From an uncultured Erythrobacter sp. (GTDB taxonomy: Bacteria; Pseudomonadota; Alphaproteobacteria; Sphingomonadales; Sphingomonadaceae): a stretch of 64,000 nucleotides of DNA. Shown here piece by piece: positions 18,351 to 27,244 of the stretch (position 1 is its first letter; every line of letters starts with the position of its first letter). The position numbers were made by a program, and so were the translations under genes. The stretch spans positions 850,037 through 914,036 of the forward strand of contig CANMOQ010000001.1 in NCBI GenBank assembly GCA_947499505.1. The letters run 5' to 3'. The notes under the pieces were generated by a model. The model ran no database searches and had not been told where the DNA came from. It saw only the letters and a program-made list of their open reading frames with translations.

Positions 18351-19217
18351 TTGGACGGGGCCGCAAAAGACGAGGCAATGAAGGACGCCGTGATCGGCCT
18401 GCAGGATGTGGGCGGGCGCTCTCTGCGTGTCGCGACATGGCGGCTGGATAAGGCTTCTGAGCATCCGCCGGTGCTATTCTTCAACGGGATTGGCGCGAAT
18501 ATCGAAGCGGTTGCGCCGCTCGCCGCCGCTCTGCCGGAGCGCGCCTTTATCATGTTCGATATGCCGGGAATTGGCGGATCGCCTGATCCGCTTGTCCCTT
18601 ACACGCCGTGGACTATGTCTTGGACCGCTTCAAAACTGCTCGACCAACTGGGCGTCGATCTCGTCGATGTCATGGGCATCAGCTGGGGCGGCGGCATGGC
18701 TCAGCACTTTGCGATACAGCATCCTGGCCGCACACGGCGTCTGGTGCTCATCGCGACCAGCGCGGGCATGTTGATGATGCCCGGCAGCCCCAAAGCATTG
18801 TCGAAAATGGCCAATCCGCGCCGCTATATCGACCCTGCCTTTATGCAGAAGAACTTTGAAACGCTGTACGGCGAAGGCCTCGGCGCGGGTCCGGGCAAAT
18901 CCGGCCATATGTCGCGCCTCACCCCGCCTTCCCCACGCGGTTACATGTATCAGCTGCTGTGCATGCTCGGCTGGACGAGTGCGCCTGCCCTGCCGTTCAT
19001 GAAGAAGGACACGCTGATCATGATGGGCGACGATGATGCCATCGTCCCGCTCACCAATGGCAAATTCCTCGCTAGCCTGATCCCCAATTCAAAACTGGCC
19101 GTGATGGAAGGCGGAGGACATTTGTTCTTGCTGAGCCACAAGGAAGAGAGCGTCGCCGCAATCCGCGAATTCCTTGATCCGCCCGCAACCGTGGGCGAGC
19201 TTCGCACGGCGGCATAG
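18351..19217 (+). CDS. phaZ: Intracellular poly(3-hydroxyalkanoate) depolymerase (alpha/beta hydrolase)
   Basis: A 288-residue alpha/beta hydrolase with an oxyanion segment FFNGIGAN, nucleophile elbow GISWGG, an Asp in GDDDAIVPL and a His in GGGHLFL. Sequence style and position directly after phaC fit the intracellular PhaZ family that degrades medium-chain PHA granules. The start is unclear: the longest frame begins with TTG at 18351 after AAGGGAAGTGAG, while an ATG at 18378 has a poorly spaced AGG. The 111-bp gap from phaC suggests the same transcript. Other alpha/beta hydrolases are possible, but the pairing with phaC is persuasive. Confidence 0.82.
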   Translation: MDGAAKDEAMKDAVIGLQDVGGRSLRVATWRLDKASEHPPVLFFNGIGANIEAVAPLAAALPERAFIMFDMPGIGGSPDPLVPYTPWTMSWTASKLLDQLGVDLVDVMGISWGGGMAQHFAIQHPGRTRRLVLIATSAGMLMMPGSPKALSKMANPRRYIDPAFMQKNFETLYGEGLGAGPGKSGHMSRLTPPSPRGYMYQLLCMLGWTSAPALPFMKKDTLIMMGDDDAIVPLTNGKFLASLIPNSKLAVMEGGGHLFLLSHKEESVAAIREFLDPPATVGELRTAA

Positions 19218-19289
19218 GTTTTACCGCGCGAGCTGCTAGACAGCGCGGGCTCAATGCGACATTCTCCCACCTAACAGTGGAGAGAGATT

Positions 19290-21056
19290 ATGGCGCAGTT
19301 CGACCTCATCATTCGGGGCGGCACGATTGTCGATGGCACCGGGGCGGAGAGCTTCGCGGGCGATGTTGCGGTGAAAGACGGCATCATCGTGCAAGTTGGC
19401 GAAGTGCAAGGCGATGCAGCGGAAGAGATCGACGCCAGCGGGCAAATCGTCACACCCGGCTTTGTCGACATCCACACGCACTATGATGGTCAAGCCACCT
19501 GGGATCAGGAAATGGCGCCGTCCAGCTGGCACGGCGTCACCACGGTCGTGATGGGCAATTGCGGGGTCGGCTTTGCGCCCGCCAAGCCAGACCGTCACGA
19601 ATGGCTGATCAGTCTGATGGAGGGCGTCGAGGACATTCCCGGTACGGCTCTGGCCGAGGGGATCACTTGGGACTGGGAAACCTTTCCGGAATATCTCGAT
19701 GCGCTCGAAAAACTGCCTCGAACCATGGATATCGGCACCCATGTCCCCCACGGCGCTGTGCGCGCCTATGTCTTGGGTGACCGTGAGCAGCCGGGCGCCG
19801 TTCCCACTGAAGACGATATCGAGGCGATGGGCAAAATCGTTGAGGAGGGCGTTCGCGCAGGAGCGCTGGGCTTCTCCACCTCGCGCACAGTCCTGCATAA
19901 ATCCGTCGATGGCGAACTTGTGCCCGGCACCACCGCGACCGCTGACGAGCTTGTTGCAATTGGCCGCGCTATGGGTCGCGCGCAGGCGGCTGGCGGTCAT
20001 GCCGTGTTCGAAATGGCCAGCGACTTGCAGCGGGACTGGAACGAATTTGAGTGGATGGGCAAGCTGAGCCGCGAGGCCGGTATCCCGGTCACATTCGCCG
20101 CGCTGCAATCCATCGCGAAAGAACTGCCGTTGGAGGAACAAATCTCTGAAATGCGGGCGCAAAACGACAATGGTGCCAACATCGTTGCTCAGATCGCGCT
20201 GCGCGGAAATGGCATCATGATGGCGTGGCAGGGGACGGTAAACCCCTTCGCTTTCCGCCCTAGTTGGCAAGCGATCAAGGACCTCGATTGGCCAGAGCAG
20301 AAAGCAAAATTGCTCGACCCAGCTTTCAAGGCCCAGCTTTTATCGGAGGCCAATGACTATTCCGAGGCACCGACCGATATCATCCAGGTCGTGATGGTGA
20401 TCACCCAAGGCTGGGCGCTGCAATATGAGATGGACCCGGATTTCGACTATGAGCCGGACGCCAGCGCAAGCGTAAATGCGCGGGCGGTCGCAGCGGGGGT
20501 TGACCCTCAGGAATACGCCTATGACATGCTGTGCCGCGACGATGCGACGGGCTTCATCTACCTGCCGATCCTGAACTATGCTGAGGGCAATCTCGACTTC
20601 CTTCTGCCGCTGCAACAGGCGGAGGACACGGTGAACTCCCTCTCCGATGGCGGCGCGCATTGCGGCACAATCTGCGATGCTGCCTCGCCCACCTTCATGC
20701 TTCAGCACTGGGTGCGCGACCGGAAGCGGGACGGAAAAATCAGCCTGGAGCATGCGATCAAACGGCAATGCCGCGACACTGCCGTGCTCTATGGTCTGGA
20801 AGATCGCGGCGTAATCGCGCCGGGCTACCTCGCGGATCTCAACGTCATCGATATGCAGCGCCTGAAACTCGGCCGACCATGGCTCGCCTTTGACTTACCT
20901 GCTGGCGGCAAACGTCTGCTGCAAAAGGCCGATGGCTATGCCTGCACGATCAAGAACGGCGTGGTGACCTTCCGCGAAGGCAAATGGACCGGCGAAGCAC
21001 CCGGCGGCCTGATCCGCGGCCCGCAAAGAGCAGAACTGGCCGAGGCGGCGGAGTAG
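19290..21056 (+). CDS. D-aminoacylase-like amidohydrolase
   Basis: A 588-residue metal-dependent amidohydrolase of the N-acyl-D-amino-acid deacylase family. Seen features are the N-terminal beta sandwich start [16 protein letters not shown], metal ligands in DIHTHYDG, the family cysteine in [19 protein letters not shown] near the metal site and the C-terminal LADLNVIDM strand that closes the composite sandwich. It is cytoplasmic, with no signal peptide. GGAGAGAG lies just before the ATG. It is 72 bp downstream of phaZ on the same strand, but no metabolic link to PHA is evident. Substrate cannot be told from sequence; related enzymes also hydrolyse dihydropyrimidine-like rings. Confidence 0.78.
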   Translation: MAQFDLIIRGGTIVDGTGAESFAGDVAVKDGIIVQVGEVQGDAAEEIDASGQIVTPGFVDIHTHYDGQATWDQEMAPSSWHGVTTVVMGNCGVGFAPAKPDRHEWLISLMEGVEDIPGTALAEGITWDWETFPEYLDALEKLPRTMDIGTHVPHGAVRAYVLGDREQPGAVPTEDDIEAMGKIVEEGVRAGALGFSTSRTVLHKSVDGELVPGTTATADELVAIGRAMGRAQAAGGHAVFEMASDLQRDWNEFEWMGKLSREAGIPVTFAALQSIAKELPLEEQISEMRAQNDNGANIVAQIALRGNGIMMAWQGTVNPFAFRPSWQAIKDLDWPEQKAKLLDPAFKAQLLSEANDYSEAPTDIIQVVMVITQGWALQYEMDPDFDYEPDASASVNARAVAAGVDPQEYAYDMLCRDDATGFIYLPILNYAEGNLDFLLPLQQAEDTVNSLSDGGAHCGTICDAASPTFMLQHWVRDRKRDGKISLEHAIKRQCRDTAVLYGLEDRGVIAPGYLADLNVIDMQRLKLGRPWLAFDLPAGGKRLLQKADGYACTIKNGVVTFREGKWTGEAPGGLIRGPQRAELAEAAE

Positions 21057-21092
21057 CCAAAACTGGCTTAGCCCCACCGCCGCCAGAGCCCT

Positions 21093-22181
21093 TTATGGCT
21101 CAATTACGATGCCCTTGGCTGGATCGACATGACCGCCGACCATTTCGAGATAGGTCGTGCGCGCTGCCTCCAAGCCGGAATGCTTCTCGATCTTAACTGA
21201 GCCATCCACCGCGCTGAGGAAACCGTGCCAGGTCTTGGCAATCATCATCCCGCCCTCGGCGGGGCCATGTTCTTTAAAGAACGACACAAAGTGATCAGGG
21301 GCAAAAAACAAGGTCGGCTTTGGCCCGGGCAGCCCGCGATCCGCGCGCATACCGCCCTCGCCGCGTTCCTCAATATGGGTCGCGCCGACGAGGCATGAGT
21401 ATTTGAGCGCATCGGAAAAGTGCTCGTGGATCTTCGCGAGCAGTCCCGCGTTGCCGGCAAAGTCCACCACAACCGCTGGCAGCAGGCTAAGCATGGCGAC
21501 CTCATTATAGGAGCAAACCTTGTCGTAAAGCCCGGTGCTCTCGACAAATTCGACATTGCCCGGCGAGGTCAAACCGACGCGCTTCACACCCGGAGAATTC
21601 TGCTGCGCCACACTGGCGAGGCCCATTGCGGTCTTGGACGATGCGCTGGTCAGGATGACCTGCTCGGCCCCGAACCATTCGTTGTTGCGCATGAAATAAT
21701 CGATGATGAAGCCCGTTTTGAACAGCGGGCCATAGATCATCCGCTCCGCTTCTTTGCTCGCGTCATGCTCTGGATCGGCGGCTAGGCGCGAATATTGATT
21801 GTAAACCGGGCTCATCGGCTGGCGATAATCGGTAGTATCGATGAAGCTACCGGCCGATACATTGCCAGGGATCACGTCGAGATGCGACGCCATTGGCAGG
21901 TATCCATAAACCCGCTCGCCGACGGCGAAATCCTCAGAATTGCTCTCGACGACCTTTGCGTGCCCCCACATTGGGACAATGCCGCTGCCCTCCGGCGCGG
22001 GGAAGAAGTTCCAATAGCCAAAGCCGTCGCCGACCACCGCATAGGTGATGTTGTTGGCAGTCACAGAGAAGCTCTCAATTTCGAGCCGCACTGCGCCGCT
22101 GGCAAGCTCTCCATTGTCGACCTCGACAAGAGCGGCATTGGTGAGCTCGTCTTTGCGAACGTGGACTTGTTGGACTGTCAT
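21093..22181 (-). CDS. DUF2855 family protein (MDR-like)
   Basis: A 362-residue protein resembling the DUF2855 family, which looks like a diverged medium-chain dehydrogenase: VSVTANNITYAVVGDGFGYWNFFP-type start, WGHAKVVES, VGERVYGYLPMASHL, and a nucleotide-domain-like part with ILTSASSKTAMGLA. The family has no firmly established biochemical role. GAGGAG eight bases upstream supports the ATG at 22181. It converges with the amidohydrolase and is followed on the same strand side by the GST-dnaN chain, but with a separate start signal. Confidence 0.75.
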   Translation of the reverse strand: MTVQQVHVRKDELTNAALVEVDNGELASGAVRLEIESFSVTANNITYAVVGDGFGYWNFFPAPEGSGIVPMWGHAKVVESNSEDFAVGERVYGYLPMASHLDVIPGNVSAGSFIDTTDYRQPMSPVYNQYSRLAADPEHDASKEAERMIYGPLFKTGFIIDYFMRNNEWFGAEQVILTSASSKTAMGLASVAQQNSPGVKRVGLTSPGNVEFVESTGLYDKVCSYNEVAMLSLLPAVVVDFAGNAGLLAKIHEHFSDALKYSCLVGATHIEERGEGGMRADRGLPGPKPTLFFAPDHFVSFFKEHGPAEGGMMIAKTWHGFLSAVDGSVKIEKHSGLEAARTTYLEMVGGHVDPAKGIVIEP

Positions 22182-22217
22182 CTTGGATCTCCTCTTTGCG
22201 AGGGGGATGCTAGACGA

Positions 22218-22856
22218 TCACGGCTCGCTTTCCCACCGCGTTGAGGCAATCGAGGGACGTTTTTCGCAAGCGCGCATCCACTGCTGCAAGCCATCGCAAT
22301 GAGCAATGCCCACCGCCCCTTGCGGAGTCATCTCCAAACCGCGCAGCACAGGGTACAGAAACACGTCAGCTAGATCGAATGGACCGCTGGTCCAAGCGCC
22401 ATCCTTGTCGATCTCCGCCTCTAGGAAACCAAGCGCCCGGCTGATCTGAGGGAGTGCGCGCTCAATCTTTGCCTGATCCAACGGATGCCCGGCGTAGCGA
22501 TGCATGATCCATGGCATCACCAGACCATTTTCGAACAGCGGAAACAGGTAGTTATTGGCAATAGCGACCCATTTATCCATCACCACACGTGCCGCCGGAT
22601 CGGCGGGCTGAAGAGCGCCACCATTGTGCGCATTGTCGAGATATTGCGCGATGGCGACGCTCTCGATCAACTCCAGCCCATCAAACTCAACAACTGGAAT
22701 TTTGCCGAAAGGATGGCGATTTTGCGGGCTTTGCGCGGCGGTTGCTATGGTCTCGTGAGTTAGCCCCGCTTCCTCACATGTGATCTGCACGTTGCGAGTG
22801 TACGTCGACACTACCGTCCCGAAAATACGGACCTGCGGTGCAGTTTGCTCTTTCAT
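22218..22856 (-). CDS. Glutathione S-transferase family protein
   Basis: A 212-residue GST: N-terminal thioredoxin fold (VRIFGTVVSTYTRNVQITCEEAG, then the cis-Pro segment KIPVVEFDG and ESVAIAQYL) and an all-helical C-terminal domain (~90-205). The start ATG overlaps the stop of the upstream membrane-protein gene by 4 bp (ATGA), so translation is probably coupled. The chain dnaN, membrane protein, GST runs in that order on the minus strand. The substrate is unknown. Confidence 0.85.
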   Translation of the reverse strand: MKEQTAPQVRIFGTVVSTYTRNVQITCEEAGLTHETIATAAQSPQNRHPFGKIPVVEFDGLELIESVAIAQYLDNAHNGGALQPADPAARVVMDKWVAIANNYLFPLFENGLVMPWIMHRYAGHPLDQAKIERALPQISRALGFLEAEIDKDGAWTSGPFDLADVFLYPVLRGLEMTPQGAVGIAHCDGLQQWMRACEKRPSIASTRWESEP

Positions 22857-23320
22857 TGAGCCTGATCTGGCGCACCGAACTTTCCCTCGCTGGCGATGGC
22901 AATTGCCTCGGCCAAGCGGCGATAGATAATCATGCTATCGCGGGCAGCTCGGCCCCAGCGAATTCGGCAGACATTCCAGACGACCCGCTTATAAGGCTCG
23001 GTCCAAAAGCTATCCCAAGGCGGAAAAACAGGCCTGCTGAAAGGACCAAACAGCTTCCAGACCCGGATACGCAATCCCGATTTGCAGACATCGAACGTCA
23101 ATACGCCGCTATATGATACACCAAACACCGGATGCCCTAGTTGCGCGCTTCGAAAGCCGAGCCTTTCCACAACGACTGCATCAGGGTAATCAGGAAACTG
23201 GCGCTGGAGGCTATTCCAACCGCCAAGTTCCGCAATTCCCCAAGTCACCAAAATCCAGAAGGCCGGGAAAACGACCGCAAAAGCGCCTAACACTAAGGTT
23301 GCGGTCGTACCCTCGCTCAC
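22853..23320 (-). CDS. Small membrane protein between dnaN and GST
   Basis: A 155-residue protein with one strong N-terminal transmembrane segment (about 6-31, TLVLGAFAVVFPAFWILVTWG), then a soluble part rich in Trp, Phe and Arg (VWKLFGPFSRPVFPPWDSFW). I recognise no family. The GTG start overlaps the dnaN stop by 4 bp (GTGA), and its own stop overlaps the GST start, so it is translationally linked to both. The conserved-looking spacing argues that it is a real gene. Confidence 0.7.
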   Translation of the reverse strand: MSEGTTATLVLGAFAVVFPAFWILVTWGIAELGGWNSLQRQFPDYPDAVVVERLGFRSAQLGHPVFGVSYSGVLTFDVCKSGLRIRVWKLFGPFSRPVFPPWDSFWTEPYKRVVWNVCRIRWGRAARDSMIIYRRLAEAIAIASEGKFGAPDQAQ

Positions 23321-24444
23321 ACCCGCATCGGCATCAGGACATACAGCGCCGGTGACTTGTCATCCTTGCGGATCAGAGTTGGCGCTCCGGCATCCGCCAG
23401 ATGCAGTTCGACTGTATCGCTGTCGATCTGGCTAAGAATGTCTTTCAAGTAATTGGCGTTAAAGCCAATTTCAAAGCCATCTGACTTGTACTCAGCCGCA
23501 ATTTCTTCCGCTGCAGTGCCGTTGTCTGGCGATGTCACCGACAGGGTTACCCGGTCCGTATCGAGGCCCATTTTGACCGCACGAGTTTTCTCGGTCGCGA
23601 TGGTCGCAACCCGGTCCACGCCGTCAAAGAAGCTCTTTGGATCAAGCTTCAGCAGCTTGTCATTCCCGGTTGGGATAACTCGGCTGTAATCTGGGAAGGT
23701 GCCGTCGATCAGCTTCGAGGTCAGGACAACGCCGCCCTCCCCGCCAAGCGTGAAGCGAACCTTGCTCGCCGATAGATCGATCTGGACATTGCCGTCCATC
23801 GCCTCTTCGAGCAGCTTGCGCAGTTCCGCGACCGCTTTGCGCGGGACGATAACATCCGGCATGCCCTCGGCGCCCTCTGGGCGAGCGAGCGTGAAGCGCG
23901 CGAGGCGGTGGCCATCGGTCGCAGCAGCTTTCAGCACGGGCTCATCATCGTCGGTCACGTGCAGGAAGATGCCGTTGAGGTAGTAGCGGGTTTCCTCGGT
24001 TGAGATCGCAAACCGAGTGCGGTCAATCATCTCAGCCAAAGTGCGCGCTGGCAGCTCAAAACTGGTGGGCAGATCGCCCTCGACGATCACTGGGAAGTCG
24101 TCGCGCGGCAGGGTTGGCAGCTTAAAGCGGCTGCGGCCTGCCTTCACTTCCATCCGGTTTTCGGCCGTTTCCAGGCTAACCTGGCTGCCCTCTGGCAGTT
24201 TGCGAGCGATATCGAACAATAGGTGCGCAGAAACAGTAATCGCCCCTGCCCCTTCGACGGAAGCGGCCGCCATTGTCTCAACCACCTGCAAATCGAGGTC
24301 GGTCGCCATCACCTTCACACTGCCGCCATCGCTGGCGTCGATCAGGACGTTGGACAGGATCGGAATGGTGTTGCGGCGTTCAACAACCGACTGAACATGG
24401 GAGAGACAACGCAGGAGCGTCGCGCGTTCGATCGTAGCCTTCAT
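23317..24444 (-). CDS. dnaN: DNA polymerase III beta subunit (sliding clamp)
   Basis: The ring-shaped processivity clamp of the replicative polymerase. The 375-residue product has the three-fold clamp layout, starting MKATIERATLLRCLSHVQSV with ERRNTIPILSNVLI, a middle domain with FELPARTLAEMIDRTRFAIS and the C-terminal YLKDILSQI with ALYVLMPMRV, the standard ending. Here dnaN is not next to dnaA or recF; its neighbours are a membrane protein and a GST, which is common in alphaproteobacteria where the origin region is rearranged. A 196-bp gap upstream should hold its promoter. Confidence 0.97.
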   Translation of the reverse strand: MKATIERATLLRCLSHVQSVVERRNTIPILSNVLIDASDGGSVKVMATDLDLQVVETMAAASVEGAGAITVSAHLLFDIARKLPEGSQVSLETAENRMEVKAGRSRFKLPTLPRDDFPVIVEGDLPTSFELPARTLAEMIDRTRFAISTEETRYYLNGIFLHVTDDDEPVLKAAATDGHRLARFTLARPEGAEGMPDVIVPRKAVAELRKLLEEAMDGNVQIDLSASKVRFTLGGEGGVVLTSKLIDGTFPDYSRVIPTGNDKLLKLDPKSFFDGVDRVATIATEKTRAVKMGLDTDRVTLSVTSPDNGTAAEEIAAEYKSDGFEIGFNANYLKDILSQIDSDTVELHLADAGAPTLIRKDDKSPALYVLMPMRV

Positions 24445-24640
24445 TGCTTAGCCTATTACCCTTACTTTGCATGACGCGCTCGAAGGGCAGGAATCGCCCA
24501 TCCGCGCCGGAATTCCTGAAAAGACCTTAGCGGGGCTGTACCCACGGGCAAGCTTGGGGTGTTTCCTGCGGCGATTCCTTGGGGATAACGGCCTGTTTAC
24601 CAGACAAGGGCCGCGAACCAGCGCCGTCAGAGCTAGCGAG

Positions 24641-25393
24641 TTAGCCCAGCATCGCCATGCCGCCATTCACGTGCAGCGTCTCGCCCGTGACATAGCCCGC
24701 CTCGCGGCTCGCCAGATAGGCGACAGCTGCGCCAATATCCGTGCCCTCGCCCATCTTGCCTGCCGGAATACGGGCATTGATGGTCTCTTGCTGTTTTTCG
24801 TCGAGCTGCGCGGTCATAGCGGTACGGATAAAGCCCGGCGCCACGCAATTCGCGGTAATGCCCCGCGAAGCAACTTCCTGCGCAAAGCTCTTGGTAAGGC
24901 CGGTAAGGCCAGCTTTGGCCGCGGCATAGTTCATTTGCCCGGGATTGCCGGTGCTGCCGACGACGCTGGTGATGTTGATAATCCGGCCAAATCGCGCCTT
25001 CATCATCGGGCGAGCGCTCGCCCGCATCAGGCGCATGGCCGCCTCGAGATTGACAGAGATCACCTGATCCCATTCCTCGTCCTTCATCCGCATGGCGAGG
25101 TTATCGCGGGTGATCCCGGCGTTGTTGACCAGAATATCGATCCCGCCGAGCGTATCGAGCGTGGCCGGGATGAGTTCTTCCACCTGGGTGCTGTCGGACA
25201 GGTTGCAGGTGATCTCGACATGATCGCCGCCGATTTCATTGATCATCTGCTCCCTGAATGCGCGCAGCTTGTCACCGTTGGAGCCTGACAATGCGACGCG
25301 TGCGCCCTGACTGGCCAGCGCCATCGCGATGGATGAGCCAATGCCGCCGCTCGCGCCTGTGACCAGAGCGTTCATTCCGCTGAGTGAAAACAT
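24641..25393 (-). CDS. fabG: 3-oxoacyl-[ACP] reductase FabG
   Basis: FabG reduces 3-oxoacyl-ACP with NADPH in fatty acid elongation. The 250-residue short-chain dehydrogenase has the cofactor loop TGASGGIGSSIA, NNAG, the catalytic Ser in NITSVVGSTG, Tyr-Lys in MNYAAAKAG, and a typical end, HVNGGMAMLG. Its ATG shares one base with the fabD stop (TAATG), so the two are coupled. acpP, which often follows fabG, is not present; dnaN lies downstream after 196 bp. Confidence 0.95.
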   Translation of the reverse strand: MFSLSGMNALVTGASGGIGSSIAMALASQGARVALSGSNGDKLRAFREQMINEIGGDHVEITCNLSDSTQVEELIPATLDTLGGIDILVNNAGITRDNLAMRMKDEEWDQVISVNLEAAMRLMRASARPMMKARFGRIINITSVVGSTGNPGQMNYAAAKAGLTGLTKSFAQEVASRGITANCVAPGFIRTAMTAQLDEKQQETINARIPAGKMGEGTDIGAAVAYLASREAGYVTGETLHVNGGMAMLG

Positions 25394-26331
25394 TATGTGT
25401 GCTCCTTCGCAAAACCTTCGAGGTCTTCCATGGTGACTAGGCTGACGGTTTCCGCCTCGCCAGCGATCTTTCGGATCATTGGGGCCAGCACTTTGCCGCC
25501 CAGCTCAGCAAATTCATTCACGCCGTCGCTGTGCATTTGCGCGACGCTTTCGCGCCAACGCACGCGCCCGGTGACCTGCTCAATCAGCAGCTTCTGCTCC
25601 TCGGCCGGGTCGGTCACTTTGGAAGCGGTGACATTGGCATAAAGCGGCAACGTCAGCGCGCCGGGAGGCGTCTCGGCCAAGGCCTCTGCCATGCGGTCAG
25701 CAGCAGGTTGCATCATGGAGCAATGGAATGGCGCGGATACGGGCAGCAAGACGCCGCGCTTGATCCCATGGTCTTTCACCATGCTGGCGGCGCGCTCAAC
25801 AGCGCCCCTCTGGCCGGAAATGACGACTTGGCCGGGGTCGTTGTCGTTAGCGATCTCGCACACTTGACCATCCGCGGCAGCGGCCGCCAATGCGCTGGCT
25901 TTCTCGATATCTGCACCGAGCAAAGCCGCCATCGCGCCTTCGCCCACGGGAACCGCCGTTTGCATCGCGCTGCCGCGAAGTTTCAATAGCCGCGCCGTAT
26001 CCGCCAGCGAGAAGGCTCCAACCGCGCACAGCGCCGTGTATTCGCCGAGCGAATGCCCCGCGACGCAGTCACCCGCCTCGGTCAGCGAGACGCCAAACTC
26101 ATTCTCCAGCACCCGCAGGGTCGCAATGGCATTGGCCATAATCGCGGGCTGAGCATTTTCCGTAAGGGTCAGTTCGTCTGCTGGCCCCTCGGCCATGATC
26201 GCTGACAGCTTCAGCGACAAAGCCTCATCGACCTCTTCAAACACGGCGCGCGCCGCAGCGCTCGCCGCCGCAAGCTCTGTGCCCATGCCGACCTTTTGGC
26301 TACCTTGCCCTGGAAAAACGAATGCTCGCAT
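25393..26331 (-). CDS. fabD: Malonyl-CoA:ACP transacylase FabD
   Basis: FabD loads malonyl groups onto acyl carrier protein. The 312-residue product shows FPGQGSQKVGMG at the start, the nucleophile elbow GHSLGEYTAL, the Arg-bearing LLKLRGSAMQ region and the His of SAPFHCSMM. Length is typical. It is the first gene of a fabD-fabG pair. The ATG at 26331 is preceded by AGTTTCATA, with GAGT at modest distance. Confidence 0.95.
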   Translation of the reverse strand: MRAFVFPGQGSQKVGMGTELAAASAAARAVFEEVDEALSLKLSAIMAEGPADELTLTENAQPAIMANAIATLRVLENEFGVSLTEAGDCVAGHSLGEYTALCAVGAFSLADTARLLKLRGSAMQTAVPVGEGAMAALLGADIEKASALAAAAADGQVCEIANDNDPGQVVISGQRGAVERAASMVKDHGIKRGVLLPVSAPFHCSMMQPAADRMAEALAETPPGALTLPLYANVTASKVTDPAEEQKLLIEQVTGRVRWRESVAQMHSDGVNEFAELGGKVLAPMIRKIAGEAETVSLVTMEDLEGFAKEHT

Positions 26332-26358
26332 TATGAAACTCCTGTTCGGTCCGCGCGG

Positions 26359-27189
26359 TTACGAAGCCTTGGATGGGCTGGCAAGACCGAACGGCACAAC
26401 CCTGTTGGCAGAGGTGTGGCCGATCTCTGCGCGGCCCAGATAGGGTATGCCCGCACGCGCACACCAGAATTTGGCGATCTCTTCCGGGCTTTGAGTGAAT
26501 TCGCGGTAGTTTTCCGGCACGTTGGTAACTGAGCCGAGGCGCAATCCCGCGACCCGTGGCAGTGACCCCGCGAGATTGAAGAACAGCCGGTCGATCGAAT
26601 AGAGGTGCTCGCTGACCTCCTCGACCATTACGACATGGCCCGACAGATCCGGCATCATCGGCGTGCCCGCAATCATCGACAGGGTGATGAGGTTGAAGGC
26701 GGCCACCGGGGTCTTGCCATCAACACTCGGCTCTAGCCCGCTGTTATCGCCTGCAAACCAGCGCAGCACCCGGCGTACGGCCTCGCGCCCGCCTTCGCTG
26801 CGCGCGCTGACTGGCATAGAGCCGTGGACGCTTTGCCCGATCCCGTGGCGATACAGAGCGGCGAGCAAATAGCCCGCATCGGAAAAGCCGACATAGGTCT
26901 TTGCCCGCGCCGCCGTGTTCATCTGCGCCACCGCCGCCTCAGCAATCCGGTTGGAGCCATAGCCCCCCTTCGCAAACCACACCGCATCATAAGCGGGATC
27001 ATTCGCGCATTCGAGCAGCGCCTCTAGCCGCCTCAAGTCAGGGCCAGCAAAATGGCCATCCAATTCAAAGCACTGATCGTGGAACGTGACATTGTGCATC
27101 GGGAACTCGGCAGCCACCAGCTCATTCAAGGCATCCGCTTGCTCTCGAGTGATTGGCGTCGCTGGCGCACAAATCGCAATATTTGTCAT
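26359..27189 (-). CDS. ldcA: LD-carboxypeptidase (S66 family)
   Basis: A 276-residue S66 serine peptidase that removes the terminal D-Ala from tetrapeptide muropeptides during murein recycling. Seen features are IAICAPATPITREQADAL at the start, VWFAKGGYGSNRIAE carrying the Ser nucleophile elbow, the YVGFSDAGYL strand and VVMVEEVSEHLYSIDRLFFNL with the catalytic Glu. There is no signal peptide, as expected for the cytosolic enzyme. It is divergent from an Mpl-like ligase, another murein recycling enzyme, so shared control is plausible. Confidence 0.88.
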   Translation of the reverse strand: MTNIAICAPATPITREQADALNELVAAEFPMHNVTFHDQCFELDGHFAGPDLRRLEALLECANDPAYDAVWFAKGGYGSNRIAEAAVAQMNTAARAKTYVGFSDAGYLLAALYRHGIGQSVHGSMPVSARSEGGREAVRRVLRWFAGDNSGLEPSVDGKTPVAAFNLITLSMIAGTPMMPDLSGHVVMVEEVSEHLYSIDRLFFNLAGSLPRVAGLRLGSVTNVPENYREFTQSPEEIAKFWCARAGIPYLGRAEIGHTSANRVVPFGLASPSKAS

Positions 27190-27244
27190 AGTCTTGGTCT
27201 AATTCGCTTGTTTTGCCCGGCACATCTTAATAGCGGTGGTTCGC

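Noticed and set aside
19251-20270. 339-codon minus-strand frame opposite the amidohydrolase
   Set aside because: Antisense shadow in GC-rich DNA; the plus-strand product has metal-binding motifs.
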